Source of the DNA: Luteimonas salinisoli
Lineage (GTDB): Bacteria; Pseudomonadota; Gammaproteobacteria; Xanthomonadales; Xanthomonadaceae
Direction of reading: 5' to 3'
NCBI RefSeq assembly: GCF_013425525.1
Contig: NZ_JACCKA010000051.1
Span: 1 to 64,000 of the forward strand
Length of the DNA stretch: 64,000 bases
A model generated the notes under the pieces. The model saw only the letters and a program-made list of their open reading frames with translations. It searched no databases and was not told where the DNA came from. Below are positions 26,071 through 34,189 of this stretch, piece after piece. Numbering within the stretch: the first letter of the stretch is position 1; each line of letters begins with the position of its first letter. The position numbers and the translations under genes were made by a program.

Positions 26071-27360
26071 ATGGCGAACGTCGACGACAAGATGGCCGCT
26101 CCGAACGATCCGGCCACCGGCGTCATCGCCGCCTTCCGGACCTGGTTCGACGACCGCACCCCGGGGCTGATGCCGGCGTACCGCAAGCACATGACGGAGT
26201 ACTTCGCGCCGAAGAACTTCAACGTCTGGTACTACTTCGGCTCGCTGGCGCTGCTGGTGCTGGTCAACCAGATCGTCACCGGCATCTTCCTGACGATGCA
26301 CTACAAGCCGTCGGCCGCCGAGGCGTTCTCGTCGATCGAGTACATCATGCGCGACGTGGAGTGGGGCTGGCTGATCCGCTACATGCACTCCACCGGCGCG
26401 TCGCTGTTCTTCATCGTCGTCTATCTGCACATGTTCCGCGGGCTGATGTACGGCAGCTACCAGAAGCCGCGCGAACTGGTGTGGATCCTCGGCATGCTGA
26501 TCTACCTGGTGCTGATGGCCGAGGCCTTCCTGGGCTACGTGCTGCCCTGGGGGCAGATGTCGTTCTGGGGCGCGAAGGTGATCATCTCGCTGTTCGGCGC
26601 GATCCCGGTGATCGGCAACGGCCTGACCGAGTGGATCATGGGCGACTTCCTGCCCGGCGACGCCACCGTCAACCGGTTCTTCGCGCTGCACGTGATCGCG
26701 CTGCCGCTGGTGCTGCTGCTGCTGGTGGTGCTGCACCTGGGGGCGCTGCACGAGGTCGGTTCCAACAATCCCGACGGCGTGGACATCAAGAAGGGCCCGA
26801 AGGGCAACCGCTGGTCCGCCAAGGCCCCGCTCGATTCCATTCCGTTCCATCCGTACTACACGGTCAAGGACCTGGTGGGCGTGGGCTTCCTGCTGATCCT
26901 GGCCGCCTTCATCATCTTCTTCACCCCGGAGATGGGCGGCTGGTTCCTCGAGCACGACAACTTCATCGAGGCCAACCCGCTGGTCACCCCCGAGCACATC
27001 AAGCCGGTCTGGTACTACACCCCGTACTACGCGATGCTGCGGGTGGTGCCGGACAAGCTCGGCGGCGTGCTGGTGATGTTCGGCGCGATCGCGATCCTCT
27101 TCGCGGTGCCGTGGCTCGATCGCGCCAAGGTCAAGTCCTACCGCTACCGCGGGATGCTGTCGAAGGTGCTGCTGGGGCTGTTCGCGATCAGCTTCATCTG
27201 GCTGGGCAAGATCGGCGCCGGTCCGGGCACCGACCCGGTCGAGACCATCGTCGGCCGCTTCCTGACCTTCTACTACTTCGCCTTCTTCATCGCGATGCCG
27301 TTGTGGACCAAGATCGACAGCACCAAGCCTGTGCCGGAGCGGGTGACGACACATGACTAA
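26071..27360 (+). CDS. petB: cytochrome bc1 cytochrome b subunit
   Basis: 429-residue integral membrane protein with about eight helices. Haem-ligand His pairs lie in the second and fourth helices (RYMHSTGASLFFIVVYLHMFRG and FFALHVIALPLVLLLLVVLHLGALH). The Qo region LPWGQMSFWGAKVI is conserved. The Qo motif reads PVWY instead of PEWY; this variant is known in several beta- and gammaproteobacterial enzymes and does not suggest loss of function. It forms the quinol oxidation and reduction sites. Confidence 0.96.
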   Translation: MANVDDKMAAPNDPATGVIAAFRTWFDDRTPGLMPAYRKHMTEYFAPKNFNVWYYFGSLALLVLVNQIVTGIFLTMHYKPSAAEAFSSIEYIMRDVEWGWLIRYMHSTGASLFFIVVYLHMFRGLMYGSYQKPRELVWILGMLIYLVLMAEAFLGYVLPWGQMSFWGAKVIISLFGAIPVIGNGLTEWIMGDFLPGDATVNRFFALHVIALPLVLLLLVVLHLGALHEVGSNNPDGVDIKKGPKGNRWSAKAPLDSIPFHPYYTVKDLVGVGFLLILAAFIIFFTPEMGGWFLEHDNFIEANPLVTPEHIKPVWYYTPYYAMLRVVPDKLGGVLVMFGAIAILFAVPWLDRAKVKSYRYRGMLSKVLLGLFAISFIWLGKIGAGPGTDPVETIVGRFLTFYYFAFFIAMPLWTKIDSTKPVPERVTTHD

Positions 27361-28156
27361 GGGTCCGGGAATGGGGAATCGGGAATCGGGAATCGTGAAG
27401 CGCCGGTATCAGCGCCTGGTCCGCAATGCGGCCGCGCTCGCCGGGGGGCTGCTGCTGTCCTTCTCCGCGCTTGCCGCGGATCCGGGCACCGCGTTGCAGC
27501 AGTCGGGCACCGACCTGGCCGACCGCGCCTCGCTGCAGCGCGGCGCCCGGCTGTTCATGAATTACTGCGCCGGCTGCCACTCGCTCAAGTACCTGCGCTA
27601 TTCGCGCATGGCCGACGACCTCGGGCTCAGCGAAGAGGAGGTCATGGAGAACCTCAACTTCACCGGCGCCGACTTCGGCGAGCACATCGTCTCGGCGATG
27701 CCGGCTGCGAACGCCGAGGACTGGTTCGGCGTCGCGCCGCCCGACCTGTCGCTGGTGGTGCGCACCAAGGCCGGCGGTCCGGACTGGGTCTACACGTTCC
27801 TCAAGTCCTTCTACCAGGACGAGGCGAGCACGATGGGCTGGAACAACACCCTGTTCCCCGACGTTTCGATGCCGAACCCGCTGTGGGAGATGCAGGGGCT
27901 GCAGCATCCGGTCCTCGGTGCGGCCGACGAGATCGGCCAGCCCACGATCGAGCGCCTGGAACTGGCTCGCCCCGGCACCCAGGACGCCGCGGAGTTCGAC
28001 CGCACCGTCCGCGATATCACCGCATTTCTCGAGTACGCCGCCGAACCGGCCGCGCTCAAGCGCCAGGGCATCGGCGTCTGGGTGATCCTGTTCCTGGCGT
28101 TCTTCACGTTCCTCGCCTGGCTGTTGAAGAAGGAGTACTGGCGCGACGTGCACTAG
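27353..28156 (+). CDS. petC: cytochrome bc1 cytochrome c1 subunit
   Basis: Cytochrome c1, 267 residues from ATG 27353, which overlaps petB by 8 bp. The haem-binding motif is CAGCH in NYCAGCHSLKYLRYSRM; the distal Met ligand is probably in VSAMPAAN or SMPNPLW. A C-terminal helix (IGVWVILFLAFFTFLAWLLKKEYW) anchors it. A GTG at 27395 would give a standard short signal peptide (KRRYQRLVRNAAALAGG) and would place four GGGAATC-like heptamers (27367-27394) outside the coding region. Because 28 bp is not a multiple of three, copy-number change would disrupt translation from the ATG but not from the GTG. The GTG may be the true start. Confidence 0.93.
   Translation: MTKGPGMGNRESGIVKRRYQRLVRNAAALAGGLLLSFSALAADPGTALQQSGTDLADRASLQRGARLFMNYCAGCHSLKYLRYSRMADDLGLSEEEVMENLNFTGADFGEHIVSAMPAANAEDWFGVAPPDLSLVVRTKAGGPDWVYTFLKSFYQDEASTMGWNNTLFPDVSMPNPLWEMQGLQHPVLGAADEIGQPTIERLELARPGTQDAAEFDRTVRDITAFLEYAAEPAALKRQGIGVWVILFLAFFTFLAWLLKKEYWRDVH
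27367..27394 (+). repeat. four tandem GGGAATS heptamers
   Basis: GGGAATG followed by three GGGAATC units runs directly up to GTG 27395. The heptamers sit at the petB-petC junction, where a ribosome site would be expected. GGGA in the repeat could serve as a weak ribosome-binding sequence. Confidence 0.85.
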
Positions 28157-28172
28157 GCGGACCCTCCGCACG

Positions 28173-28199
28173 AGCCCGGCCGCACAAGCCGGGCTTTTT
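28173..28199 (+). terminator. rho-independent terminator after petC
   Basis: AGCCCGGC (28173-28180) pairs with GCCGGGCT (28188-28195) around a 7-base loop and is followed by a T run. It lies 16 bp past the petC stop and ends the petABC transcript. Confidence 0.88.
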
Positions 28200-28326
28200 G
28201 CAGATCAGGCCGGCGCAGACCGGCCGGTGGCAGCCGTGAGGGGACGGCTCGGGAACCGGGGCGACCGTCCGCAGTGGGCGGGCGGCGTCGATGCAGCCGG
28301 CGGTATCCGGCTGTGGGAGAGTGCCG

Positions 28327-28965
28327 ATGATGGCCGCGAGTCCGCGTATGCGTAATGCCCTGACCCTGTTCTCATCCGTCGATGACGTGCTGTGCCACCG
28401 CGTCCGCCTGGTCCTGGCGGCCAAGGGCGTCACCTACGACCTGATCGCGGTGGATCCGCAGAATCCGCCCGAGGACCTGCTCGACCTCAACCCCTACCAC
28501 TCGGTGCCCACCCTGGTCGAGCGCGACCTGGTGCTCTACGCCGCGTCGGTGGTCTGCGAATACCTCGACGAGCGCTACCCGCATCCGCCGCTGATGCCGG
28601 TCGACCCGCTCTCCCGCGCGCGCCTGCGCCTGGCCATGCTCCGGCTGGAGCACGACTGGGTGCCGCAGATCCAGGCGATCCAACTGGGCAACAAGCAGCA
28701 GGCCGAGGCCGGGCGCAAACGGCTCCGCGAGCTGCTCACCGCCTCGGTTCCGCTGTTCAAGGCGAGCAAGTTCTTCCTCAGCGCCGAGATGAGCCTGGCC
28801 GACTGCGCCATGGCGCCGATCATCTGGCGGCTGCAGGCGCTGGACGTGCCGCTGCCGAAGGACGGCAAGGCGATCGAGGACTACGGCAACCGGATCTTCC
28901 GCGGGCCCGGATTCGTGCGCAGCCTGACGCCGCAGGAGAAGAACCTGCGCGAGCTTCCGGAATGA
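28327..28965 (+). CDS. sspA: stringent starvation protein A
   Basis: 212-residue GST-fold protein that binds RNA polymerase. The thioredoxin-like N domain has TLFSSVDDVLCHRVRLVL, NPYHSVPTLVERDL and YLDERYPHPPLMP. The helical C domain follows from about residue 95. SspA members lack the catalytic Cys/Ser function of true GSTs. Starts at 28327, 28330 and 28348 are all in frame; GGGAGAG at 28314-28320 favours one of the first two. It is followed by sspB, as in many gammaproteobacteria. Confidence 0.92.
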   Translation: MMAASPRMRNALTLFSSVDDVLCHRVRLVLAAKGVTYDLIAVDPQNPPEDLLDLNPYHSVPTLVERDLVLYAASVVCEYLDERYPHPPLMPVDPLSRARLRLAMLRLEHDWVPQIQAIQLGNKQQAEAGRKRLRELLTASVPLFKASKFFLSAEMSLADCAMAPIIWRLQALDVPLPKDGKAIEDYGNRIFRGPGFVRSLTPQEKNLRELPE

Positions 28966-29010
28966 GCGCGCCGCGCTGGCCCGGCGCCGCGATGGCGGTA
29001 CACTGAGGGC

Positions 29011-29457
29011 ATGCCCGAGACCGCCGCGCCCGGCATGACCAGTCACCGCCCGTACCTGCTGCGGGCGCTGTACGAGTGGATCGCCGACAACGGCATGACC
29101 CCGCACATCCTGGTCGACGCCGAGCAGCCGGGGGTGCGGGTGCCGACCCACGCGGTGAAGGAAGGGCGGGTGGTGCTCAACATCGCCGAGCGCGCGGTGA
29201 CCCGCCTGGAGATGGACAACGGCGGGGTGCGCTTCACCGCGCGCTTCGGCGGGGTCAGCCATCCGGTCGAGGTGCCGGTCGGGGCCGTACTGGCGATCTA
29301 CGCGCGCGAGACCGGCCACGGCATGGTCCTGCCGGAAGACGTCGGCGGCGGGCCCGGCCCCGGCCCGGACGACGATCCGTCCGCCGCGGCCGACCCTCCG
29401 GCCGAGGACGAGGCGCCGGCACCGAAGCGCGGCGCGCACCTGCGGGTGGTGAAGTAG
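29011..29457 (+). CDS. sspB: ClpXP protease specificity-enhancing factor SspB
   Basis: 148-residue adaptor that delivers SsrA-tagged proteins to ClpXP. The folded domain covers about residues 9-110 (RPYLLRALYEWIADNGMTPH, VNIAERAVTRLEMDN-like, GHGMVLPED). An acidic Pro/Asp-rich linker leads to the short C-terminal ClpX-binding tail GAHLRVVK. An internal ATG at 29035 is an alternative start. It lies 45 bp after sspA and is probably cotranscribed. Confidence 0.93.
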   Translation: MPETAAPGMTSHRPYLLRALYEWIADNGMTPHILVDAEQPGVRVPTHAVKEGRVVLNIAERAVTRLEMDNGGVRFTARFGGVSHPVEVPVGAVLAIYARETGHGMVLPEDVGGGPGPGPDDDPSAAADPPAEDEAPAPKRGAHLRVVK

Positions 29458-29492
29458 GCCCGGTGACCGCAGCGCCGGTCCAGCCTGCCGCC

Positions 29493-29559
29493 GTAGAGCG
29501 GAGCTTGCTCCGCTGCTCCCGGCTCCGGAGCCCGCGCAGCCGAGCAAGCTCGGCTCTAC
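29493..29559. repeat. single 67-bp palindromic element
   Basis: A copy of the element forming the array at 22342, in inverse orientation: it opens GTAGAGCGGAGCTTGCTCCG and closes in GCCGAGCAAGCTCGGCTCTAC. It lies between sspB and the convergent DUF3301 gene, where it may act as a transcript end. Bases 29560-29628 hold no further recognised feature. Confidence 0.82.
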
Positions 29560-29628
29560 GAGCCGCGGCGCGGTGCTCCGGCCTGTCGACGCGCGGTAGG
29601 CGGGGCGGGGACGGCAGCCGCCGACCTC

Positions 29629-29952
29629 TCAGCGCAGGTCGCGCTCCGATGCCCGCACCGGTCCGCTGAACGACACCAGCGTATCGCCGTGCAGCACCAG
29701 TCGGCCGACGTGGCGTTCGGTGCCATCCTCGGAGTATTCGAAGCGGAAGCTGCGCTCGAATCCCAGGCGACCATCGTCGCCGCGGCGCAGCCGCAGTCCG
29801 GCGGCGTGCACGGTCTGGTCGAGCCACTGCACCCCGGCGGCGCGACAGGCCTGGCGGCCGATCCGTTCGGCGCGCTCGGCGGCGCCGCGCGCCGCGCTCC
29901 AGAAGGCGAATGCCGCGGCGCCGGCGATCATCACGAGCACTAGATCGAACAT
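29629..29952 (-). CDS. DUF3301 family small membrane protein
   Basis: 107-residue protein. An N-terminal membrane helix (DLVLVMIAGAAAFAFWSAA) is followed by the DUF3301 pattern RIGRQACRAAGVQWLDQTV and RSFRFEYSEDGTERHVGRLVLHG. The family is common in gammaproteobacteria and its function is unknown. It is divergent from the FHA gene with a 75-bp gap. Confidence 0.82.
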   Translation of the reverse strand: MFDLVLVMIAGAAAFAFWSAARGAAERAERIGRQACRAAGVQWLDQTVHAAGLRLRRGDDGRLGFERSFRFEYSEDGTERHVGRLVLHGDTLVSFSGPVRASERDLR

Positions 29953-30027
29953 GTGTGTAATGTGGCGCCCGCGTCGGCCCCGGGCAAGGCCCGCAGCGCC
30001 GCCCGCCAGGCCAGTCCGGAGCCGCCG

Positions 30028-30843
30028 ATGAGCGCCCAGTCCCTCAAACTCGTGTTCCCCGGTGGCGAGCACCCCCAGGTGCTGCTCGGCCCCGGGGTCA
30101 GCCGGATCGGTTCCGATCCGCATGCCAACATCGTGCTCGATCGTCCAGGCGTGCTGCCCAGCCACTTCGAACTGCAGGTCGGCGCCCATGGCGTGACCCT
30201 GAAGGTGCCCGAGGGGATCGCCGTGCGGGTCAACGGACGCATGGTCTACGGCGTGCTCGCGCTGCGCCCCGGCGACGTGGTCGGCTTCGAGCAGGTGCAG
30301 GCGCGGCTGGTCTCGATGGAGGCCGCCGGCGCGGTGCCGGCCGCGCCGGATGGCGCACCGGCCAACGACAGCGCACCGGCCAACGACGATGCCGACGCCA
30401 CCGCCGTGCGCCCGGCGCTGCCGCGCTACGTACTGCGCGGCGTTTCCGGCCGCGCCTTCGGCCGCAGCTATCCGCTGGTCGGCATCACCGTGGTCGGGCG
30501 TGCCGCCGAGTGCACCCTGCGATTCGAGGAGTCCGGGCTGTCGCGCTCGCACGCGCGGCTCTCGCCGGCCGCCGACGGCATCGAGATCCAGGATCTCGGC
30601 TCGAGCAACGGCAGCTTCCTCAACGGCCGGCGCGTGCAGATGGCGCTGGCGCGCGCCGGCGACGAGATCGGCTTCGATCAGCTGCGTTTCCGGCTGATCG
30701 CCCCGGGCCAGGTGCAGCCGGTGCAGGTGCATGCGCGCTCGGTGGCGGACGTCCACCCGCGGAGCGGGCCCTGGCTGCGCATCGGCCTGGCGGCCGTCGC
30801 GCTGCTGGCGGTCGCGGCGGTGCTGGCGCTGCTGCTGCGCTAG
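30028..30843 (+). CDS. membrane-anchored protein with two FHA domains
   Basis: 271 residues. A first, degenerate FHA-like domain (about 1-95, SRIGSDPHANIVLDRPGVLPSHF) and a canonical FHA domain (about 133-225: VVGRAAECTLRF, GLSRSHARLSP, DLGSSNGSFLNGRRV) are followed by a C-terminal membrane helix (RIGLAAVALLAVAAVLALLL). FHA domains bind phosphothreonine, so it may recruit a kinase target to the membrane; no Ser/Thr kinase gene is in this window. Its stop overlaps the convergent nadC stop by 2 bp. Confidence 0.85.
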   Translation: MSAQSLKLVFPGGEHPQVLLGPGVSRIGSDPHANIVLDRPGVLPSHFELQVGAHGVTLKVPEGIAVRVNGRMVYGVLALRPGDVVGFEQVQARLVSMEAAGAVPAAPDGAPANDSAPANDDADATAVRPALPRYVLRGVSGRAFGRSYPLVGITVVGRAAECTLRFEESGLSRSHARLSPAADGIEIQDLGSSNGSFLNGRRVQMALARAGDEIGFDQLRFRLIAPGQVQPVQVHARSVADVHPRSGPWLRIGLAAVALLAVAAVLALLLR

Positions 30844-31712
30844 CCGGTCCGGCCCGGCGGCCCCAGCTTCAGCGACAGGTCGATCGCGCGCACGTGCTTG
30901 GTCAGCGCGCCGATCGAGATGCAGTCCACGCCGTCGGCGGCGATCGCGCGCACGCCTTCCAGGTCCACGCCGCCGGAAACTTCCAGCGGCACCCGCGCCG
31001 CGCCTGCGGCGGCCGCGATCCGCACCGCCTCGCGCCGCGTCTGCGCATCGAAGTCGTCGATCAGGATGCGGTCGCAACCGGCCGCCAGCGCTTCGCGCAG
31101 CTGCTCTAGCGTCTCCACCTCGACGATCAGCGGCAGCGACGGCTGTTGCGCGCGCGCCGCGGCGATCGCCGTGGTCACCGAACCGGCCACGCGCACGTGG
31201 TTCTCCTTGAGCATCACCGCATCGAACAGGCCGATGCGGTGGTTGACGCCGCCGCCCACGCGCACTGCGTACTTCTGCGCCAGGCGCAGCCCCGGCAGGG
31301 TCTTGCGGGTGTCGAGGATCCGCGCCCCGGTGCCGCGCACCGCGTCGACGTAGTCGCGGGTGGCGGTTGCGGTGCCGCTGAGGGTCTGGATGAAGTTGAG
31401 CGAGGCGCGCTCGGCGCTCACCAGGGCGCGGGCGCGGCCGGACAGTTCGGCCAGCACCGTGCCCGCGGCGACCCGGTCGCCTTCGGCCACGTGCCAGTCG
31501 ATGCGCACGTCGGGATCGAGTGCGCGGTGGCAGGCGTCGAACCAGGGCCGCCCGCACACCACCGCCTCTTCCTTGCACAGCAGCCGGGCGCAGTCGCCGG
31601 TGTCCGGCAGCAGTGCGGCGGTAACGTCGCCGCTGCCGAGGTCCTCGGCGAGCGCACGGGCGACGTCGGCCTCGACGCTCGCTGCCGGCGGCGGCGCGAT
31701 GACGGGATCCAC
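30840..31712 (-). CDS. nadC: nicotinate-nucleotide pyrophosphorylase
   Basis: 290-residue quinolinate phosphoribosyltransferase, the third step of de novo NAD synthesis. Conserved parts are EDLGSGDVTAALLP, LSGTATATRDYVDAV, ILDTRKTLPGLR, KYAVRVGGGVNHRIGLFDAVMLKENH and EVSGGVDLEGVRAIAADGVDCISIGALT. The start is a GTG at 31712. It ends tail-to-tail with the FHA gene. The Trm112-like gene lies upstream on the same strand after an 8-bp gap. Confidence 0.95.
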   Translation of the reverse strand: MDPVIAPPPAASVEADVARALAEDLGSGDVTAALLPDTGDCARLLCKEEAVVCGRPWFDACHRALDPDVRIDWHVAEGDRVAAGTVLAELSGRARALVSAERASLNFIQTLSGTATATRDYVDAVRGTGARILDTRKTLPGLRLAQKYAVRVGGGVNHRIGLFDAVMLKENHVRVAGSVTTAIAAARAQQPSLPLIVEVETLEQLREALAAGCDRILIDDFDAQTRREAVRIAAAAGAARVPLEVSGGVDLEGVRAIAADGVDCISIGALTKHVRAIDLSLKLGPPGRTG

Positions 31713-31720
31713 CGGCGGAC

Positions 31721-31987
31721 TCAGGAAGGGAAGCCGTCGACCTGCGCGGTGGCGATGCCTTCCTCCACCAGCAGCACGGGGATGCCGCCGTCGACGCGAT
31801 AGACGCGCTTGCGGTCGCGGGTGACCAGCGCCTCCTGCAGCGCCTCGGCCTGGGGGCCGCCGTCGGTGCGCTGCACGGTGCCCGCGGCGATGGCGCGGTT
31901 GACCGCCTCCAGCCCGGCCTTGTCGAGCAGCGCCAGGGGTTGCCGGGATTCGGGGCAGACGAGGATGTCGAGGAGCTTGCGGTCCAT
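31721..31987 (-). CDS. Trm112/YcaR family small protein
   Basis: 88 residues with the family pattern LLDILVCPESRQPLALLD at the N terminus and RVYRVDGGIPVLLVEEG toward the end. Only one Cys remains, so zinc binding as in archaeal and eukaryotic Trm112 is unlikely. Bacterial YcaR-like proteins are often encoded next to lpxK/kdsB; here the partner is nadC. Confidence 0.85.
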   Translation of the reverse strand: MDRKLLDILVCPESRQPLALLDKAGLEAVNRAIAAGTVQRTDGGPQAEALQEALVTRDRKRVYRVDGGIPVLLVEEGIATAQVDGFPS

Positions 31988-32134
31988 CGAGGGGCGGATC
32001 CGGGATGCGGGAGTTCGCCGAAAGCGTAGCACCTCGGTGTCGCCGCAGCGCGGCAGTGGTCGGCGAGGTCGGCCGGCGCCGGCCCTCGATCCGGAATCCC
32101 GGCTAAAATACGCCTTTAGCGCCCGGGGACGACC

Positions 32135-32674
32135 ATGCCAGCCACGCCAGCCAATCCCGCAGCGCCGCTCGTCGGCATCGTGATGGGCTCGCGTTCGGAC
32201 TGGGACACGATGCAGCACGCCGCCGAGCGCCTCGACGCGCTGGGCGTGCCGCACGAGGTGCGGGTGGTGTCGGCGCACCGCACTCCCGATGTCATGTTCG
32301 AGTACGCGGCATCGGCCGGGCAGCGCGGGCTGCGCGCGATCATCGCCGGCGCCGGCGGCGCGGCGCACCTGCCGGGCATGCTGGCTGCCAAGACCGCGGT
32401 GCCGGTGCTGGGCGTGCCGGTGCAGTCGAAGGCGCTCAACGGCCTCGACTCGCTGCTCTCCATCGTGCAGATGCCGGCCGGGATCCCGGTGGCGACCTTC
32501 GCGATCGGCCGCGCCGGCGCGGCCAATGCCGCGCTGTTCGCCGCAGCGCTGCTGGCGGCCGATCATGGCGACATCGCCGCGGCGCTGGCGGCGTTCCGCC
32601 AGCGCCAGACCGAGGCGGTGGCCGGCGACGACGACCCGCGCCAGCCGCCGGCCGCGAGCGGACTGCACGCGTGA
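32135..32674 (+). CDS. purE: N5-CAIR mutase PurE
   Basis: 179-residue class I PurE that converts N5-CAIR to CAIR in purine synthesis. Motifs: [48 protein letters not shown] and [23 protein letters not shown]. The stop overlaps the GTG start of purK, so the two are translationally coupled. A TAAAAT at 32104-32109 could be the -10 box; no clear -35 was seen. Confidence 0.95.
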   Translation: MPATPANPAAPLVGIVMGSRSDWDTMQHAAERLDALGVPHEVRVVSAHRTPDVMFEYAASAGQRGLRAIIAGAGGAAHLPGMLAAKTAVPVLGVPVQSKALNGLDSLLSIVQMPAGIPVATFAIGRAGAANAALFAAALLAADHGDIAAALAAFRQRQTEAVAGDDDPRQPPAASGLHA

Positions 32675-34059
32675 CGACAGTCGGGATTCTGGGCGGTGGC
32701 CAGCTGGCGCGCATGCTGGCGCTCGCTGGCGCACCGCTGGGCCTGCGCTTCCTGGTGATGGACACCTCGGCCGAGGCCTGCGCCGGGCAGTTCGCGCCGC
32801 TGCTGGTCGGCGACTACCGCGACGAGGCGGCGCTGGCCGACTTCGCCGCGCGCGTGGACGTGGTCACGTTCGATTTCGAGAACGTGCCGGCCGAATCCGC
32901 GCGCTGGCTGAGCGACCGCGTACCGGTCTTCCCGAATCCGGGGGCGCTGGGCGTGGCCCAGGACCGGCTTGCGGAGAAGTCGCTGTTCCGCGAACTGGGC
33001 ATCCCGGTGCCGCCTTTCGCCGACGTCGCCTCGCGGCAGGAGCTGGATGCCGCGCTGGCGCAGATCGGCGCACCCTGCATTCTCAAGACCCGCCGCCTGG
33101 GCTATGACGGCAAGGGACAGTTCCGCCTGAGGCCGCTATCGGGGGACGAGGCAGCAGCGGGCGGGGCGGCCGCAGGCCGGATGCCGGGGGCCGACGCGGA
33201 CACCCGCGGTGTCGCGACTTCCGTCGCTCCCGCGGAAGGTCCCGAATCTCGCAGCGGGCACGTGGGAGCGACGCAAGGTCTCGAACCCGCCGGCAGGACC
33301 GTGGGAGCGACCGAAGGCACGACGTATGCCGAGGCGTCCGCCGGAGCCGGAACAGCGGCGACGGCCATGCCCGCGCCGGTACAGCAGGTCGCGGATGCGG
33401 CATGGGCCGCGCTGGGGTCGCAGGCCGGGCGGGTCGGCCTGATCCTCGAGTCGTTCGTGCCGTTCGACCGCGAGCTGAGCGTGGTGGCGATGCGCGGCCG
33501 CGACGGCGGGTTCCATGCCTGGCCGCTCACCGAGAACTGGCACGTCGACGGCGTGCTGTCGGCCAGTCTGGCGCCGGCGCGGGTCGACCGGGCGCTGGTC
33601 GAGACCGCGCACGGTCACGCGCGACGCCTGGCCGACGCACTGGACTACGTCGGCGTGTTCGCGCTGGAGCTGTTCTGCCGCGACGGCGAACTGCTGGCCA
33701 ACGAACTGGCGCCGCGCGTGCACAACTCCGGGCACTGGACCATCGAGGGGGCCGAGACCTCGCAGTTCGAGAACCACCTGCGCGCGGTGCTCGGACTGGC
33801 CCCCGGCGCGACCGCCATGCGCGGCCACGCCTGCATGCTGAACTGGATCGGCGAACTGCCGGATCCCGGCCCGGTGCTGGCCGAGCCGGGCGGTCACTGG
33901 CACGACTACGGCAAGTCGCCGCGCCCGGGCCGCAAGGTCGGCCACGCCACGCTGCGGGCGGAGACGCCCGAGACCCTGGCGGCCGCGCTGCAGCGCGTCG
34001 GCGACGCGCTCGGGCGGCAGGCACAGGTCGCACCGGTCGTCGCCGCCCTGCGCGGCTGA
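32671..34059 (+). CDS. purK: N5-CAIR synthase PurK with in-frame repeat insertion
   Basis: 462-residue ATP-grasp enzyme that makes N5-CAIR from AIR, ATP and bicarbonate. N-terminal motif [16 protein letters not shown]-grasp parts [17 protein letters not shown] and [20 protein letters not shown], and the C-terminal [26 protein letters not shown] are intact. The usual length is about 360-390. Residues about 157-232 form an extra, low-complexity Gly/Ala/Thr-rich loop between two ATP-grasp strands. Its DNA contains intergenic-type repeats (GTGGGAGCGAC at 33262 and 33301, inverse at 33223). Start codon is GTG, overlapping purE. Confidence 0.93.
   Translation: MTTVGILGGGQLARMLALAGAPLGLRFLVMDTSAEACAGQFAPLLVGDYRDEAALADFAARVDVVTFDFENVPAESARWLSDRVPVFPNPGALGVAQDRLAEKSLFRELGIPVPPFADVASRQELDAALAQIGAPCILKTRRLGYDGKGQFRLRPLSGDEAAAGGAAAGRMPGADADTRGVATSVAPAEGPESRSGHVGATQGLEPAGRTVGATEGTTYAEASAGAGTAATAMPAPVQQVADAAWAALGSQAGRVGLILESFVPFDRELSVVAMRGRDGGFHAWPLTENWHVDGVLSASLAPARVDRALVETAHGHARRLADALDYVGVFALELFCRDGELLANELAPRVHNSGHWTIEGAETSQFENHLRAVLGLAPGATAMRGHACMLNWIGELPDPGPVLAEPGGHWHDYGKSPRPGRKVGHATLRAETPETLAAALQRVGDALGRQAQVAPVVAALRG
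33223..33311. repeat. repeat element inside purK
   Basis: GTGGGAGCGAC occurs at 33262-33272 and 33301-33311, 39 bp apart, and its reverse complement core GTCGCTCCC lies at 33223-33231. Each direct copy is followed by CGAAGG or GCAAGG. This style of GTGGGAGCGAC repeat is common between genes in xanthomonads; here it is translated in frame inside purK. Confidence 0.75.
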
Positions 34060-34081
34060 TCCAGGCGCCAGCGCCTCCCTT

Positions 34082-34189
34082 GTAGGAGCGTGCCACGCAC
34101 GCGAACGCCGGCGCGGTCGGACACGCCCGGAATTGCCGCCCACTCGGCCGGGGCCGCCCGCGGCCTTCGCGGCCATGGGCCGCTCCTAC
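34082..34189. repeat. 108-bp palindromic repeat, copy 1
   Basis: The element opens GTAGGAGCGTGCCACGCACG and ends GGCCGCTCCTAC, so the ends are inverted repeats; internal GCGCG and CGCGGCCTTCGCGGCC hairpins are present. It has the same length and end structure as the element at 52397-52504. Its right end overlaps the stop codon of the dismutase-like gene. Confidence 0.82.

Noticed and set aside
26999-27020. PVWY in cytochrome b as a defect of the PEWY motif
   Set aside because: PVWY is a known natural Qo-motif variant in related bacteria, so it is not a sign of inactivation.
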